From assembly GCA_964546285.1 (NCBI GenBank), contig CAZJJK010000049.1, forward strand, positions 1 to 22,991: a stretch of DNA of 22,991 nucleotides, in the 5' to 3' direction. The notes under the pieces are model-generated. The model saw nothing but the letters and a program-made list of their open reading frames with translations, had not been told where the DNA came from and made no database searches. This DNA is from CAZJJK01 sp964546285 (lineage in GTDB: Bacteria; Spirochaetota; Spirochaetia; Treponematales; Breznakiellaceae). Shown in pieces: positions 15,231-22,991 of this stretch. Numbering within the stretch: the first letter of the stretch is position 1; each line of letters begins with the position of its first letter. The position numbers and the translations under genes were made by a program.

Positions 15231-16421
15231 CTACATTCTCCCGTCAAGGAATTTGCCTTTTTCCATGTGATTGAATTCTGGAATAGTCGCGTTGAAAAGA
15301 TCGATGAGTTCACTTCGAGTCCAGCGACCCCTAGCGCGCAATTCCTTGATGCGATACTCAAAGGCTTCTATCAATCCAGCGTTAAAATCGGCTTTATTCT
15401 TAATAACGCCGATGTTGATAAAGCGTCCCATATCGAGAACTTCATTATCGGTATAAAACTCCTCAAAGTCTTTTTCCCCGGTGGTATCGCTTTTGAAAAA
15501 GTATACCGGCCATTGGCGTTTCGCCTTCAGCTCAGTGACGCGACTACGGGCTTCATCCTCGCTGCCGCATTCGTAGGGCTCGTAGCCTAAGCGATGAAGA
15601 TAGCGGACGGCAATCTCGCTGAAGCTTATGAGGTTCTCTTCAGCGTCCAGTTTCGGGAAGAACAGGTCGCGATTTTCGCCGAAGATACAAGACATTAGGC
15701 AAAGTTCGCCAGACTCCTTAGGGGTCACGAAGTATCTTCTGACGTCGTTGGGCGCCGAAAGGGGCTGGTCCTTTTCCATTCGTCGGTTGAAACCGTAGAG
15801 TAAGCTTCCGTCGGAAAAGGCGACATTGGCGAAGCGAGCGGTGGAAACCGGCAACTCCAGGCTTCGCCGCATCAGGAACATTTCCATAATGCGTTTTGAC
15901 GCGCCCATCATATTGACCGGGTTGGCGGCCTTATCGGTTGAAACGCAGAAATATTTCCGAGTGCCCAATTCTTGAGCCTGTCGCATGGTTTTTTCGGTAT
16001 TAAAAATGTTAACGTCAACCATGCGCATCAGTGTATAAGGGTCTTTTTCACTTCTTACGTGCTTTAAGGCCGAAAGGTTCAATATGTAATCATATCCATT
16101 CCCATTCTTGATAAAAGAATCGAAAACATCGGTTCCGCAATCAATAGCGAAGGTGGCGAAGTCGCCATCGTTGTAGCCAATGGAACTTCGTATATCACGG
16201 ACCAGTTCCACCATATTGTTCTCGCTGATGTCAACGATATGGAGAACGCGGGGATTCCGCTTAAAGATTTCACGGGTAACGGCTGATCCTATGGAGCCAG
16301 CCCCGCCGATAACGAGGAAGCGGGAGCTATGGATAGTGCTAGATAAGTCTTTTTCATGGTTAGAAATATCGATATCAAATAATTCTTCACAGCGCCCTAT
16401 TAAATTGTTTATGTAATTCAT
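15231..16421 (-). CDS. UDP-GlcNAc 4,6-dehydratase-like nucleotide-sugar dehydratase (CapD/FlaA1 family)
   Basis: A soluble extended short-chain dehydrogenase of 396 residues that probably converts a UDP-HexNAc to its 4-keto-6-deoxy form, the substrate for a DegT aminotransferase. The Rossmann loop is GGAGSIGS at 39-46. The family-specific catalytic blocks are SALKHVRSEKDPY (117-129), STDKAANPVN (161-170) and MMGASKRIME, where Met takes the place of the usual SDR Tyr and Lys176 follows. There are no N-terminal membrane helices, unlike the long PglF/WbpM forms, so it resembles soluble FlaA1-type enzymes. ATG 16421 was chosen because AAGGAATAGG precedes it; an in-frame TTG at 16451 lies further up. 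It is tightly coupled to the sugar transferase downstream. Inverting (pseudaminic-type) versus retaining chemistry cannot be decided here. Confidence 0.85.
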   Translation of the reverse strand: MNYINNLIGRCEELFDIDISNHEKDLSSTIHSSRFLVIGGAGSIGSAVTREIFKRNPRVLHIVDISENNMVELVRDIRSSIGYNDGDFATFAIDCGTDVFDSFIKNGNGYDYILNLSALKHVRSEKDPYTLMRMVDVNIFNTEKTMRQAQELGTRKYFCVSTDKAANPVNMMGASKRIMEMFLMRRSLELPVSTARFANVAFSDGSLLYGFNRRMEKDQPLSAPNDVRRYFVTPKESGELCLMSCIFGENRDLFFPKLDAEENLISFSEIAVRYLHRLGYEPYECGSEDEARSRVTELKAKRQWPVYFFKSDTTGEKDFEEFYTDNEVLDMGRFINIGVIKNKADFNAGLIEAFEYRIKELRARGRWTRSELIDLFNATIPEFNHMEKGKFLDGRM

Positions 16422-16466
16422 GCGACACCTATTCCTTAAGTATTTTATCAACTAAAAAAACAAGTA

Positions 16467-17609
16467 TTATTTTAAGTGACTTATAAGGCTATCGCAAACT
16501 AAGCTTGCTTCTTCTTTCGTCATAGTTGGGTATAGCGGCAATGTTAGTTCTCTCCTGGATACTTCTTGAGAGAGAGGCGTCAATCCCACGGTAGTTTTAT
16601 AGGCGGTAAAATCCTGTATAGCTGGATAATGAATGCTGGTTTGAATACCGTCCGCGGTCATGCTTTTAATAAGCTCGCCGCGATCAATTTCATTACCCAA
16701 GAGAATAGGCATAATATGGTAGGTCGGTTTACCTCTATCGAAACCGTAAAAAGGAATAGAAATAGCTTCAATACGTGAAAGGCGATCAAAATAATAGTCC
16801 GTCAAACGCTTTCGTGCTTCATTAGCTTCTATCAATTTTTCCAATTGAACAAGACCGATAGCCGATCTTATTTCATCAATACGGTAATTCAGGCCTGGCT
16901 CAATAACATCATAGCTCGCGGCACGACCCTTCATCCTATCAAAGCTAGCTACTGTCATCCCATGAGACCTTAGATTCTTGCAAGCATTATATAGATTATC
17001 ATCTCGGACCGCCACCATACCGCCTTCGCCAACTGATAAGTTTTTATTTGAAAAAAAGCTCCAAGCGGACACATCGCCAAAAGCTCCTAATGACTTACCA
17101 GCATAATCTCCACCAGGGCTGTGTGCGCAATCCTCTATCAATTTTATATTATGTCGTTTACAGATATCGGTAATACGATCCATATCGCAGGCGTAACCCG
17201 CATAATGCACCGCTAAAACAGCTTTTGTTCTTGGAGTAATTTTTTTTTCAATATCGTCTGGATCCATACTCCAATCATCCAAAGAAACGATATCCGCAAG
17301 AACAGTCTTAGCCCCGCTCATGCGAACCACATTCAAGTCCGCGATGAAAGTGAGGGAAGGTACTATTACTTCATCGCCAGGGCCTATTCCCAGAGCGAGA
17401 ATGGCGATATGAAGGGCCGCGGTCCCATTCGCGACAGCCAGACACTTAGATCCCAAGCCGAGCCTATCAGCGAAGGCATTTTCAAAATCGATGGTTTTTT
17501 GGCCCATTGTGAGCCAGCCTGATTCAAGGACATTACTCACAGCCCTTGCTTCTTGTCCGTCGTAATTTAGTTTAAATAGTTGGACGCGCCAATTCATAAT
17601 TTTGGTCAT
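16467..17609 (-). CDS. DegT/DnrJ/EryC1/StrS sugar aminotransferase
   Basis: A PLP enzyme that aminates a 4-keto-6-deoxy nucleotide sugar, usually with glutamate as donor. The product is 380 residues, a normal family length. Recognisable features are SGWLTMG and VANGTAALHIAILALGIGPGDEV near the start, PSLTFIADLNVV, the PLP-contacting LIEDCAHSPGG with Asp160, and FFSNKNLSVGEGGMV with Lys189 as the expected Schiff-base lysine. NYRIDEIRSAIGLVQL and the typical C-terminal LPLYPTMT follow. ATG 17609 is preceded by AGGAGATGAT. It lies directly before the 4,6-dehydratase gene, so a two-step route UDP-HexNAc to UDP-4-amino-4,6-dideoxy sugar (PglF/PglE-like) is likely. Confidence 0.93.
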   Translation of the reverse strand: MTKIMNWRVQLFKLNYDGQEARAVSNVLESGWLTMGQKTIDFENAFADRLGLGSKCLAVANGTAALHIAILALGIGPGDEVIVPSLTFIADLNVVRMSGAKTVLADIVSLDDWSMDPDDIEKKITPRTKAVLAVHYAGYACDMDRITDICKRHNIKLIEDCAHSPGGDYAGKSLGAFGDVSAWSFFSNKNLSVGEGGMVAVRDDNLYNACKNLRSHGMTVASFDRMKGRAASYDVIEPGLNYRIDEIRSAIGLVQLEKLIEANEARKRLTDYYFDRLSRIEAISIPFYGFDRGKPTYHIMPILLGNEIDRGELIKSMTADGIQTSIHYPAIQDFTAYKTTVGLTPLSQEVSRRELTLPLYPTMTKEEASLVCDSLISHLK

Positions 17610-17637
17610 ATCATCTCCTGAATAGTGAGATACTTAG

Positions 17638-18974
17638 CTATTCTATTCTTCCTTCAACGGTTTTATCATATATCAAATCTTTGTTCTTATCCAAGAATTC
17701 TATAACCCTATGAGGATCTTTACAGTCCGTTGGGATGTTTACCACATGGTTTGACGCGAATACAGCGTTTGGGAATTCTTCAGTACTATAATCCCATTTG
17801 GATAGATCTCCCTCTACGGGATGTAGGGGTGAACTAAACCAATCTCCTAAGGGTATGCGTGATTGTTTTGCTCTTTGAACAAATGCTTTTTTATCCCTTA
17901 CCAGTAAGGGGTATTTTAAGAATAGATGGTCATCATGGAGACTTTCATCTACATTATTCAAGTTGTTTGTTGCTAGGTAGTCTGTATATATAATTCCGTT
18001 TTCTTTACGNNNNNNNNNNNNNNNNNNNNNNNNNNNNNNNNNNNNNNNNNNNNNNNNNNNNNNNNNNNNNNNNNNNNNNNNNNNNNNNNNNNNNNNNNNN
18101 NNNNNNNNNTATTCAAGTTGTTTGTTGCTAGGTAGTCTGTATATATAATTCCGTTTTCTTTACGCAACTTATTAAGTTCGGGAAGACTTTTTAGGCTTTT
18201 TAGTGCTTCTTTCATCTGAATGTTTGACATGCCCTGTAGGTAATCTTCTGGTTCTTCTATGCCTTCAAGCTCTTCTCCCGATGATGAGCCGGTTACCATG
18301 TTATGCTTGCTTAAGTACCTATATGCTTCAACCATGGTATAGTAGGTGGATGGTTTTACCAGCGAACGGATCTTAATTAATAGCCAGAGCATGATCTGTG
18401 TTTTAGAATTTGGCACTGGTAGTGACGCGGCAAAGGAAGCTACCTTAGTCTGTAGGGTCTCATCATTAACTATCCCATAACCGCCTAAGCCGGTTGAAAA
18501 GGGTTTATTCCATTGGCTGGAATAAAAAGCGGCATCGCACCATGAACCGTTAGGTTTATTTTTATATGTTCCTCCAAAGCCATGAGTACAATCTTCAATG
18601 CTATAGATGTTATGGTCTCTACAGATTGAAGCTATTCGATCAACGCCGTAGGATAGTCCATAGGTATTCTGACAAGTAACCGCCTTTGTTTTGTTCGTAA
18701 TGCTTCTTTCAACCGTTTCCGGATTTACCGAATAGGTTCGAAGGTCTATATCTATATACCGCGGTGTGGCATTAAGATACTTAACCGCGTTCGGCACTAC
18801 TACACAGGTATAAGCTGGTATAAGGACTTCATCATTGGATGAAATATCCATTGCTTGTAAAATTGAATAGAGGGCTACGCGGCCTTTAAAGTATAGGCTG
18901 ATGCTTTCTTCATGTGTGCCTAAATACTTTGAGATTGAAGTTATTAGATTATCATGATTAGTGTTGATGTGCAT
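17638..18974 (-). CDS. Second DegT-family aminotransferase, split only by an assembly gap
   Basis: A PLP sugar aminotransferase. As written, the gene is cut by 100 Ns, but identical 55-base flanks show that the two contigs overlap. Removing 155 bases joins the reading frame into a 393-residue protein ending at 17638. Family features are DEVLIPAYTCVVVPNAV, the PLP-contacting SIEDCTHGFGG with Asp128, and SSQWNKPFSTGLGG with Lys157 as the Schiff-base lysine. The SQWNK setting and overall divergence put it in a different subgroup from the neighbouring aminotransferase. The rejoined C-terminal part contains NAVFASNHVVNIPTD, typical of the family end. ATG 18974 follows CAGGAGAAAC. Its position beside the acyltransferase makes it a good candidate to make the amino group that is acylated. 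Confidence 0.9.
17955..18164. repeat. 55-bp direct repeat flanking a 100-N gap (assembly artefact)
   Basis: Bases 17955-18009 and 18110-18164 are identical over 55 bases and border 100 Ns at 18010-18109. This is the pattern of two contigs that end in the same k-mer-length sequence but were scaffolded without merging. Collapsing one copy and the Ns restores a continuous aminotransferase frame. Confidence 0.93.
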
Positions 18975-18999
18975 GTTTCTCCTGGAATATTGATGGACT

Positions 19000-19028
19000 A
19001 TAATATAATTTCTGATGTACTTGGTAAA
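19000..19028 (-). promoter_or_regulatory. Candidate internal promoter before the second DegT gene
   Basis: On the - strand TTTACC (19023-19028) and TATTAT (19000-19005) are 17 bases apart, 26 bases before the ATG at 18974. It sits in the largest gap within the operon, at the edge of the AT-rich part, and AT-rich DNA makes chance matches common. Confidence 0.35.
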
Positions 19029-19044
19029 CTAAATTTGATTTTCT

Positions 19045-19818
19045 TTAATCTGGATCAGTAAATTTGATTTCTTGTCTTGTTCCGATTATTTTTGCAGGAA
19101 TGCCAGCTACAATATTCCATGGGTCAACATTTTTTCTAATTAAAGAACAGGTAGCAACTACTGCACCTTCTCCGATTACTACATCATTTAATATTCTAGA
19201 TGCCATACCAATAAATGCATCCTTTTTTATTTCCACTTTGCCAATGACTACATGTCTTTGTTCCCAGGGTACCATAGGTCCTGTCCCTCTATAACCATTT
19301 GCTGGTGTATCAGTGGCTGTTACCACAGAAGAAGAATGGGCCATACAAGAATAATTTTCCATTATAAATATTCCACCACCAGAAATACAACAATTCTCTG
19401 CGATATGAACTCTCTTCCCTATAACAACCTTTCCAGCTTCTAATAGTACGTTTTTGTCAATTAATACAAAGTCATCAAGAAACACATTCTTTGGAAATCT
19501 GAATACTACTCCTTGCTCAATTATTGTATTAATGCCTAGTTTACCTAGTCTCATTTTCCAATATATAGACCGCATATAGTTCCCGAAAAAATATGGGCTG
19601 CCTGGTAGATTTGTAATGTCCTTTAGTATATAATGTCTGACTATTGGCAAAGGAATTGTAAGAAAAAAACCAAAAATTGATTCAAAAATCGTAATTATCA
19701 ACTTAAATATTCTTGATTTAAATAAAAAAAATGCAAATTTTATAGTATTACTTGTTTTTCTATTACGTTCATTATTCATATCCAACATATGTTTCAAGAT
19801 TTTCTCATCAAATACCAT
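19045..19818 (-). CDS. Left-handed beta-helix (hexapeptide repeat) acyltransferase
   Basis: A 257-residue acyltransferase of the WbbJ/LacA-like hexapeptide class, which moves an acyl group from acyl-CoA to a sugar hydroxyl or amine. The N-terminal third is hydrophobic and basic, with a likely membrane-associated helix at about 38-60. From about 100 the [LIV]GxxxX repeats of the beta-helix appear (VLLEAGKVVIGKRVHIAENC, VVIGKVEIKKDAFIGMASRI, VVIGEGAVVATCSLI), ending in the standard VAGIPAKIIG. The usual active-site His of LacA-like enzymes is not at its common place; the loop reads SSSVVTATDTPANG, resembling the ATDD/SDD subgroup seen in polysaccharide clusters. AAGGA lies upstream of the ATG. 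It is the natural candidate to attach the acyl group made by the three genes upstream in the operon. Confidence 0.85.
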   Translation of the reverse strand: MVFDEKILKHMLDMNNERNRKTSNTIKFAFFLFKSRIFKLIITIFESIFGFFLTIPLPIVRHYILKDITNLPGSPYFFGNYMRSIYWKMRLGKLGINTIIEQGVVFRFPKNVFLDDFVLIDKNVLLEAGKVVIGKRVHIAENCCISGGGIFIMENYSCMAHSSSVVTATDTPANGYRGTGPMVPWEQRHVVIGKVEIKKDAFIGMASRILNDVVIGEGAVVATCSLIRKNVDPWNIVAGIPAKIIGTRQEIKFTDPD

Positions 19819-19837
19819 TTTCTATGCATCCTTAATA

Positions 19838-20671
19838 TTAATATTGGTAGAAACCCTTTCCACTCTTTTTCCCTAATAATCCTTTAGAATACAAATCAAA
19901 AAATATAGTCGCTGGTTTATATATTGGATCATTAGTTGCTTTATAAAAAGTTTGCAAAATATTTAATGTAGTATCTATACCAATATAATCACATAATTCA
20001 AATGGTCCCATTGGCATATTCGCACCCATTTTCATCGCTATATCAATATTTTTTATTTCTATTTTATTATCTAGATGATATTTAGCACAATAGTTTAAAT
20101 ATGAAAAAAGCATTCTGTTAACTATATATCCAGGTATAGAAGGTACTTCTAAAAAAACTTTATCATTGCATATAGAAAAAAAGGTCTTTAGAATACTATG
20201 TATTTCAATGCTTATATTACCTGAGATGGCATATTCTACAAGCTGCATCTTAATAGGAGGGTTAAAAAAATGCATTCCAATAATATATGCTAAGTTACAT
20301 TTATTTCGTATCTCTTCAAGTGATAGACTCGATGTATTGGTGGCTATTAATTTGTCCTTAATATTGCCAATATTCGTCAATTTATTAAAGATTTCTTTTT
20401 TTATTTCTATTGATTCTTTTACAGTTTCAAGTACCATATCACAATCAAAGATGATATCCCAATTAGTAGTACAATTTATTCTTTTCTTTACTTCCGCATA
20501 ATTTTTTTCGCCATTTATTTTTATTCTTTTCTTAAGTATATCATCCAATTTTTTTATTTTTTCATCAATTTCATTTCGAACAAGGATCACGACATCTAGA
20601 GATCTTGATGCGAAATAATCAGCTAGCCTCAATCCCATCACACCAGAACCAATTATTGCTATCTTTTTCAT
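19838..20671 (-). CDS. 3-hydroxyacyl-CoA dehydrogenase, 3-hydroxybutyryl-CoA dehydrogenase-like
   Basis: A 277-residue single-domain enzyme interconverting 3-ketoacyl- and (S)-3-hydroxyacyl-CoA. It matches the Hbd/PaaH type over its full length: Rossmann loop GSGVMG at 8-13, TNTSSL (111-116) with the catalytic Ser, GMHFFNPP with His134, LVEY with Glu146, PGYIVNRML with Asn185, then GANMPMGPFELCDYIGID and the C-terminal LLGKKSGKGFYQY. At the end of the second beta strand, where Hbd has an Asp for NAD, this protein has Val31-Arg32, which suggests NADPH use and a biosynthetic direction. It lies 10 bases after the carboxyltransferase gene and 19 bases before the acyltransferase. Very AT-rich coding (14 of 60 bases GC at 20461-20520). 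Normal beta-oxidation partners are absent, arguing against fatty-acid breakdown. Confidence 0.92.
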   Translation of the reverse strand: MKKIAIIGSGVMGLRLADYFASRSLDVVILVRNEIDEKIKKLDDILKKRIKINGEKNYAEVKKRINCTTNWDIIFDCDMVLETVKESIEIKKEIFNKLTNIGNIKDKLIATNTSSLSLEEIRNKCNLAYIIGMHFFNPPIKMQLVEYAISGNISIEIHSILKTFFSICNDKVFLEVPSIPGYIVNRMLFSYLNYCAKYHLDNKIEIKNIDIAMKMGANMPMGPFELCDYIGIDTTLNILQTFYKATNDPIYKPATIFFDLYSKGLLGKKSGKGFYQY

Positions 20672-20681
20672 TATTTACTCA

Positions 20682-22190
20682 CTATAAAGGGATATTACCA
20701 TGTTTCTTTTTAACAGGATTTTCTCTTCTTTTGTACGTCAGTATCTCAAAACCTCTTGCTATATATTCTCGAGTATTTTCTGGTTCTATTATGGAAGTAA
20801 TATACCCTTGTCTTTCAGCCTCTTTAGGATTCATGTATTCTCTTGTATACTCTTTTATTAAATTTTCTTTATTAACACCATTGTATTCAATATCTTTTCC
20901 GAACAATATACTGACTGCCCCTTCAGCTCCCATAACCGCTATCTGGGCTGTTGGCCAAGCATATACAAAATCTGCTTCCAGATGTCGTGAACACATTGCA
21001 ATATAAGCGCCCCCAAAAGCCTTTCTAATAATTAGTGTTATTTTTGGTACTGTTGCCTCAGCATAAGCATAAATCAATTTTGCTCCATTCCTTATAATAC
21101 CTTTCTTCTCTTCATCAGGGCCAGGTAGAAAACCTGGAATATCCACAAGCGTTAGAAGTGGTATTTCAAATGCATCACAATATCGAATAAATCGAGCTGC
21201 TTTTTCGCTTGCCGCACTATCAAGAACTCCAGCCATAAATGATGGTTGATTTGCAATTATGCCTATCGTCGCTCCTTCAATTCTGCCAAATCCTACAACA
21301 ATATTCATTGCAAATTCTTCATGTATTTCAAGAAATTTATCATCATCAAGTATACAACTAATTATATTACGAATCTCATAACCTTGATTATCACGTTCTG
21401 GAAGCATTCTTAAAATCTCTCTACATTTTTTGTTATTATATGAAAATTTACGTTTTTCGGGTATATCAGTGTAGAAATGTGGTATTGCTTTGAGGAGTTC
21501 TTTTAGCTTAATAAAGCATTCTTCTTCGCTCTTTGAACGGAAATGGACAACACCACTTACTTGAGCATGCACACGGCTACCACCTAAATCCTGTTCAGTT
21601 ATATCTATACCCATCGAGGTTTTTACTACTTTTGGTCCAGTAATAAATAACATACTGATATCATCGATGGCGAATATGAAATCTGTAATACCTGGTGAAT
21701 AAACGGCTCCTCCCGCACATGGGCCGGCAATAATAGAAATCTGTGGTATGTAACCGGAAGCATTCACATTCTGCATGAATACTTCTCCATATCCGGATAA
21801 TGCGTTCACACCCTCTTGGATACGGGCTCCACCTGAATCATTAATCCCGATTATGGGTATACGGAATTCAATTGCCTTTTTTGTCAGATAAGCAATTTTT
21901 TCTCCATGCTTCTTGCCTAGTGTTCCTCCCATGACAGTAAAATCTTGGGCATATATAGCTATCATTCTACCGTCTATTTTCCCAAATCCGGTTATTACAC
22001 CATCATATGGAATTGTCTTCCCTTCAAGTCCATAACTTGTGCAACTATGGTTTATGTTCGGAAAAATCTCATAGAAAGATTCCTTGTCAAGGAGTCTTCT
22101 AATTCGTTCAATAGCATGAAGTTTCCCTTTCTTATGTTGTTTTTCTAGATTATATTCCACTTTTGGCCCCGTATACCTTATTTTGCCCAT
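20682..22190 (-). CDS. Biotin-dependent acyl-CoA carboxyltransferase subunit (PccB/MmdA family)
   Basis: A 502-residue carboxyltransferase that passes carboxyl groups between carboxybiotin and an acyl-CoA such as acetyl- or propionyl-CoA. Both crotonase-like halves are complete: SGGARIQEG (119-127) and GPCAGGAVYSPG in the first, DIPGFLPG (350-357), GGAYIAMCSRHLEAD (393-407) and AWPTAQIAVMG in the second, with the family C-terminus KKHGNIPL. Ile397 stands in GGAYIAM, where actinomycete PccB has Asp and acetyl-CoA-accepting AccB has Ile, so malonyl-CoA formation is plausible. No biotin carboxylase, biotin carrier or membrane decarboxylase subunit is in the window, so it must borrow partners. 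Its ATG overlaps the end of the KASIII-like gene by 13 bases. Decarboxylase function (MmdA) remains an alternative. Confidence 0.93.
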   Translation of the reverse strand: MGKIRYTGPKVEYNLEKQHKKGKLHAIERIRRLLDKESFYEIFPNINHSCTSYGLEGKTIPYDGVITGFGKIDGRMIAIYAQDFTVMGGTLGKKHGEKIAYLTKKAIEFRIPIIGINDSGGARIQEGVNALSGYGEVFMQNVNASGYIPQISIIAGPCAGGAVYSPGITDFIFAIDDISMLFITGPKVVKTSMGIDITEQDLGGSRVHAQVSGVVHFRSKSEEECFIKLKELLKAIPHFYTDIPEKRKFSYNNKKCREILRMLPERDNQGYEIRNIISCILDDDKFLEIHEEFAMNIVVGFGRIEGATIGIIANQPSFMAGVLDSAASEKAARFIRYCDAFEIPLLTLVDIPGFLPGPDEEKKGIIRNGAKLIYAYAEATVPKITLIIRKAFGGAYIAMCSRHLEADFVYAWPTAQIAVMGAEGAVSILFGKDIEYNGVNKENLIKEYTREYMNPKEAERQGYITSIIEPENTREYIARGFEILTYKRRENPVKKKHGNIPL

Positions 22191-22991
22191 GTCAGAAGAG
22201 ATGATCCATAAGATAAACCACCTCCGAAACCGACTAGCACGATAGAGTCTCCTTTTTTAAATAGTTTCTTATCGTCAGCCTCCGCCAATGCAATGGGGAC
22301 CGATGCTCCAGAAGTATTTCCAAATCTATCAAGATTAGTATATGTTTTATCAAGTTCTAAATGCAATTGCTTCATACAATAATGTATGATATTTATATTC
22401 GCTTGATGCATTATCACCATATCAAGTTTCTCAACAGCAATGCCCGCTTCTTCAGCGACTGTCCTAACAGCGATGGGACAATACTTGGTCGCGAAATCCC
22501 AAACTAATTTCCCCTGCATCTCAAACCTATGCATGTTTTTTTCAAGTGTTTCTGAACTAGCTGGATATCGTGATCCTCCAGCCAGGAATTTAATAATGGT
22601 AGCTCCTTTACCATCATTCTTTAAGAAATAATTCTGTATGCCAAATTCTGAATCAGTTTTAGATACTACAACAGCACCAGATCCATCACCAAAAAAGACA
22701 CATGTGTTTCTATCATTCCAGTCTAAAATTCTTGAATACGTTTCTGCACCTACAACTAAAGCATGATGGTACTTATCATTCGCCTTTAACATAGAATAGG
22801 CCACTGATAATGCATACACGAATCCTGCACATACAGCGCTAACATCAAAGGCTGCTGAATTTATAGCACCTAATTTTCCTTGAAGAATTGATGCTGTTGA
22901 TGGCTGAATCATATCTGGAGTCGAAGTTGCTAGTACTATCAAATCAATATCTTCAGCATGTAGATTAGCATCTTTCAGAGCATCCAAGGAA
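22178..22991 (-). CDS. 3-oxoacyl-ACP synthase III (FabH-like), C-terminal part
   Basis: A KASIII-family condensing enzyme, which joins an acyl-CoA (often acetyl-CoA) to malonyl-ACP or malonyl-CoA. The frame is open to the window edge, so the first ~55-60 residues are missing; about 270 are seen. The full catalytic triad is present: Cys in AVCAGFVYAL, His in MHQANINIIHY and Asn in RFGNTSGAS. ATSTPDMIQPSTAS and the C-terminal GFGGGLSYGSSLLTWAK are family standard. A TTG or ATG near 22983-22987 should not be taken as the start, because conserved FabH sequence continues upstream. It overlaps the carboxyltransferase gene by 13 bases, so the two are coupled. Its setting in a glycan cluster, with no other fab genes, suggests a special acyl donor route rather than housekeeping fatty acid synthesis. 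Confidence 0.93.
   Translation of the reverse strand, partial: SLDALKDANLHAEDIDLIVLATSTPDMIQPSTASILQGKLGAINSAAFDVSAVCAGFVYALSVAYSMLKANDKYHHALVVGAETYSRILDWNDRNTCVFFGDGSGAVVVSKTDSEFGIQNYFLKNDGKGATIIKFLAGGSRYPASSETLEKNMHRFEMQGKLVWDFATKYCPIAVRTVAEEAGIAVEKLDMVIMHQANINIIHYCMKQLHLELDKTYTNLDRFGNTSGASVPIALAEADDKKLFKKGDSIVLVGFGGGLSYGSSLLTWAK

Noticed and set aside
17638..18974. Broken aminotransferase pseudogene
   Set aside because: The interruption disappears when the duplicated 55-base contig ends are merged; the frame is then intact over 393 residues.
1..22991. CRISPR arrays, insertion sequences, integrases, tRNA or rRNA genes
   Set aside because: None seen on reading both strands; the only long direct repeat is the assembly overlap at 17955-18164, and no transposase or recombinase motif appears despite the AT-rich block.

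Overview
The window looks like a chromosomal piece of a spirochaete, most likely a Treponema-type bacterium with close to 50% GC. The pointers are a eukaryote-like hexokinase of the treponemal kind, a Lon protease with a charged insertion, a signal-peptide beta-barrel protein, a secreted PEGA-repeat protein and an archaeal-type AspRS next to gatB. The phylum call is an inference from gene content, and no rRNA or tRNA lies in the window. Two 100-N scaffold gaps are present (3353-3452 and 18010-18109).

Left part, + strand, 1-9879: the 3' end of gatB and a probably non-discriminating aspartyl-tRNA synthetase (together the route to Asn-tRNA via Asp-tRNA(Asn)), a VanZ-like membrane protein, a hexokinase cut by the first gap, lon with a small overlapping unknown gene, and a bifunctional aspartokinase/homoserine dehydrogenase ended by a strong bidirectional terminator.

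Middle, 9949-13370: a treponemal-type outer-membrane protein on the - strand, then divergently a four-repeat PEGA protein and a GH3 beta-N-acetylhexosaminidase-like probable lipoprotein. All three are exported.

Right part, - strand, 13388-22991: a surface-glycan cluster, read from right to left. A KASIII/FabH-like synthase (cut by the window edge), a biotin-dependent carboxyltransferase, a 3-hydroxybutyryl-CoA-dehydrogenase-like reductase and a hexapeptide acyltransferase sit tightly packed in clearly AT-rich DNA. They are followed by two DegT-family sugar aminotransferases, a UDP-GlcNAc 4,6-dehydratase-like enzyme, a small PglC-like phosphoglycosyl transferase and, from its own promoter, a WecA/TagO-like phosphoglycosyl transferase.

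The most interesting reading is that the four lipid-type genes build a 3-hydroxybutyryl (or related beta-hydroxyacyl) group that the acyltransferase puts on an amino sugar made by a DegT enzyme. This resembles the viosamine and anthrose pathways of other bacteria, but with a different enzyme set. The second gap is an assembly artefact: the same 55 bases stand on both sides, and collapsing them restores an intact 393-residue aminotransferase.
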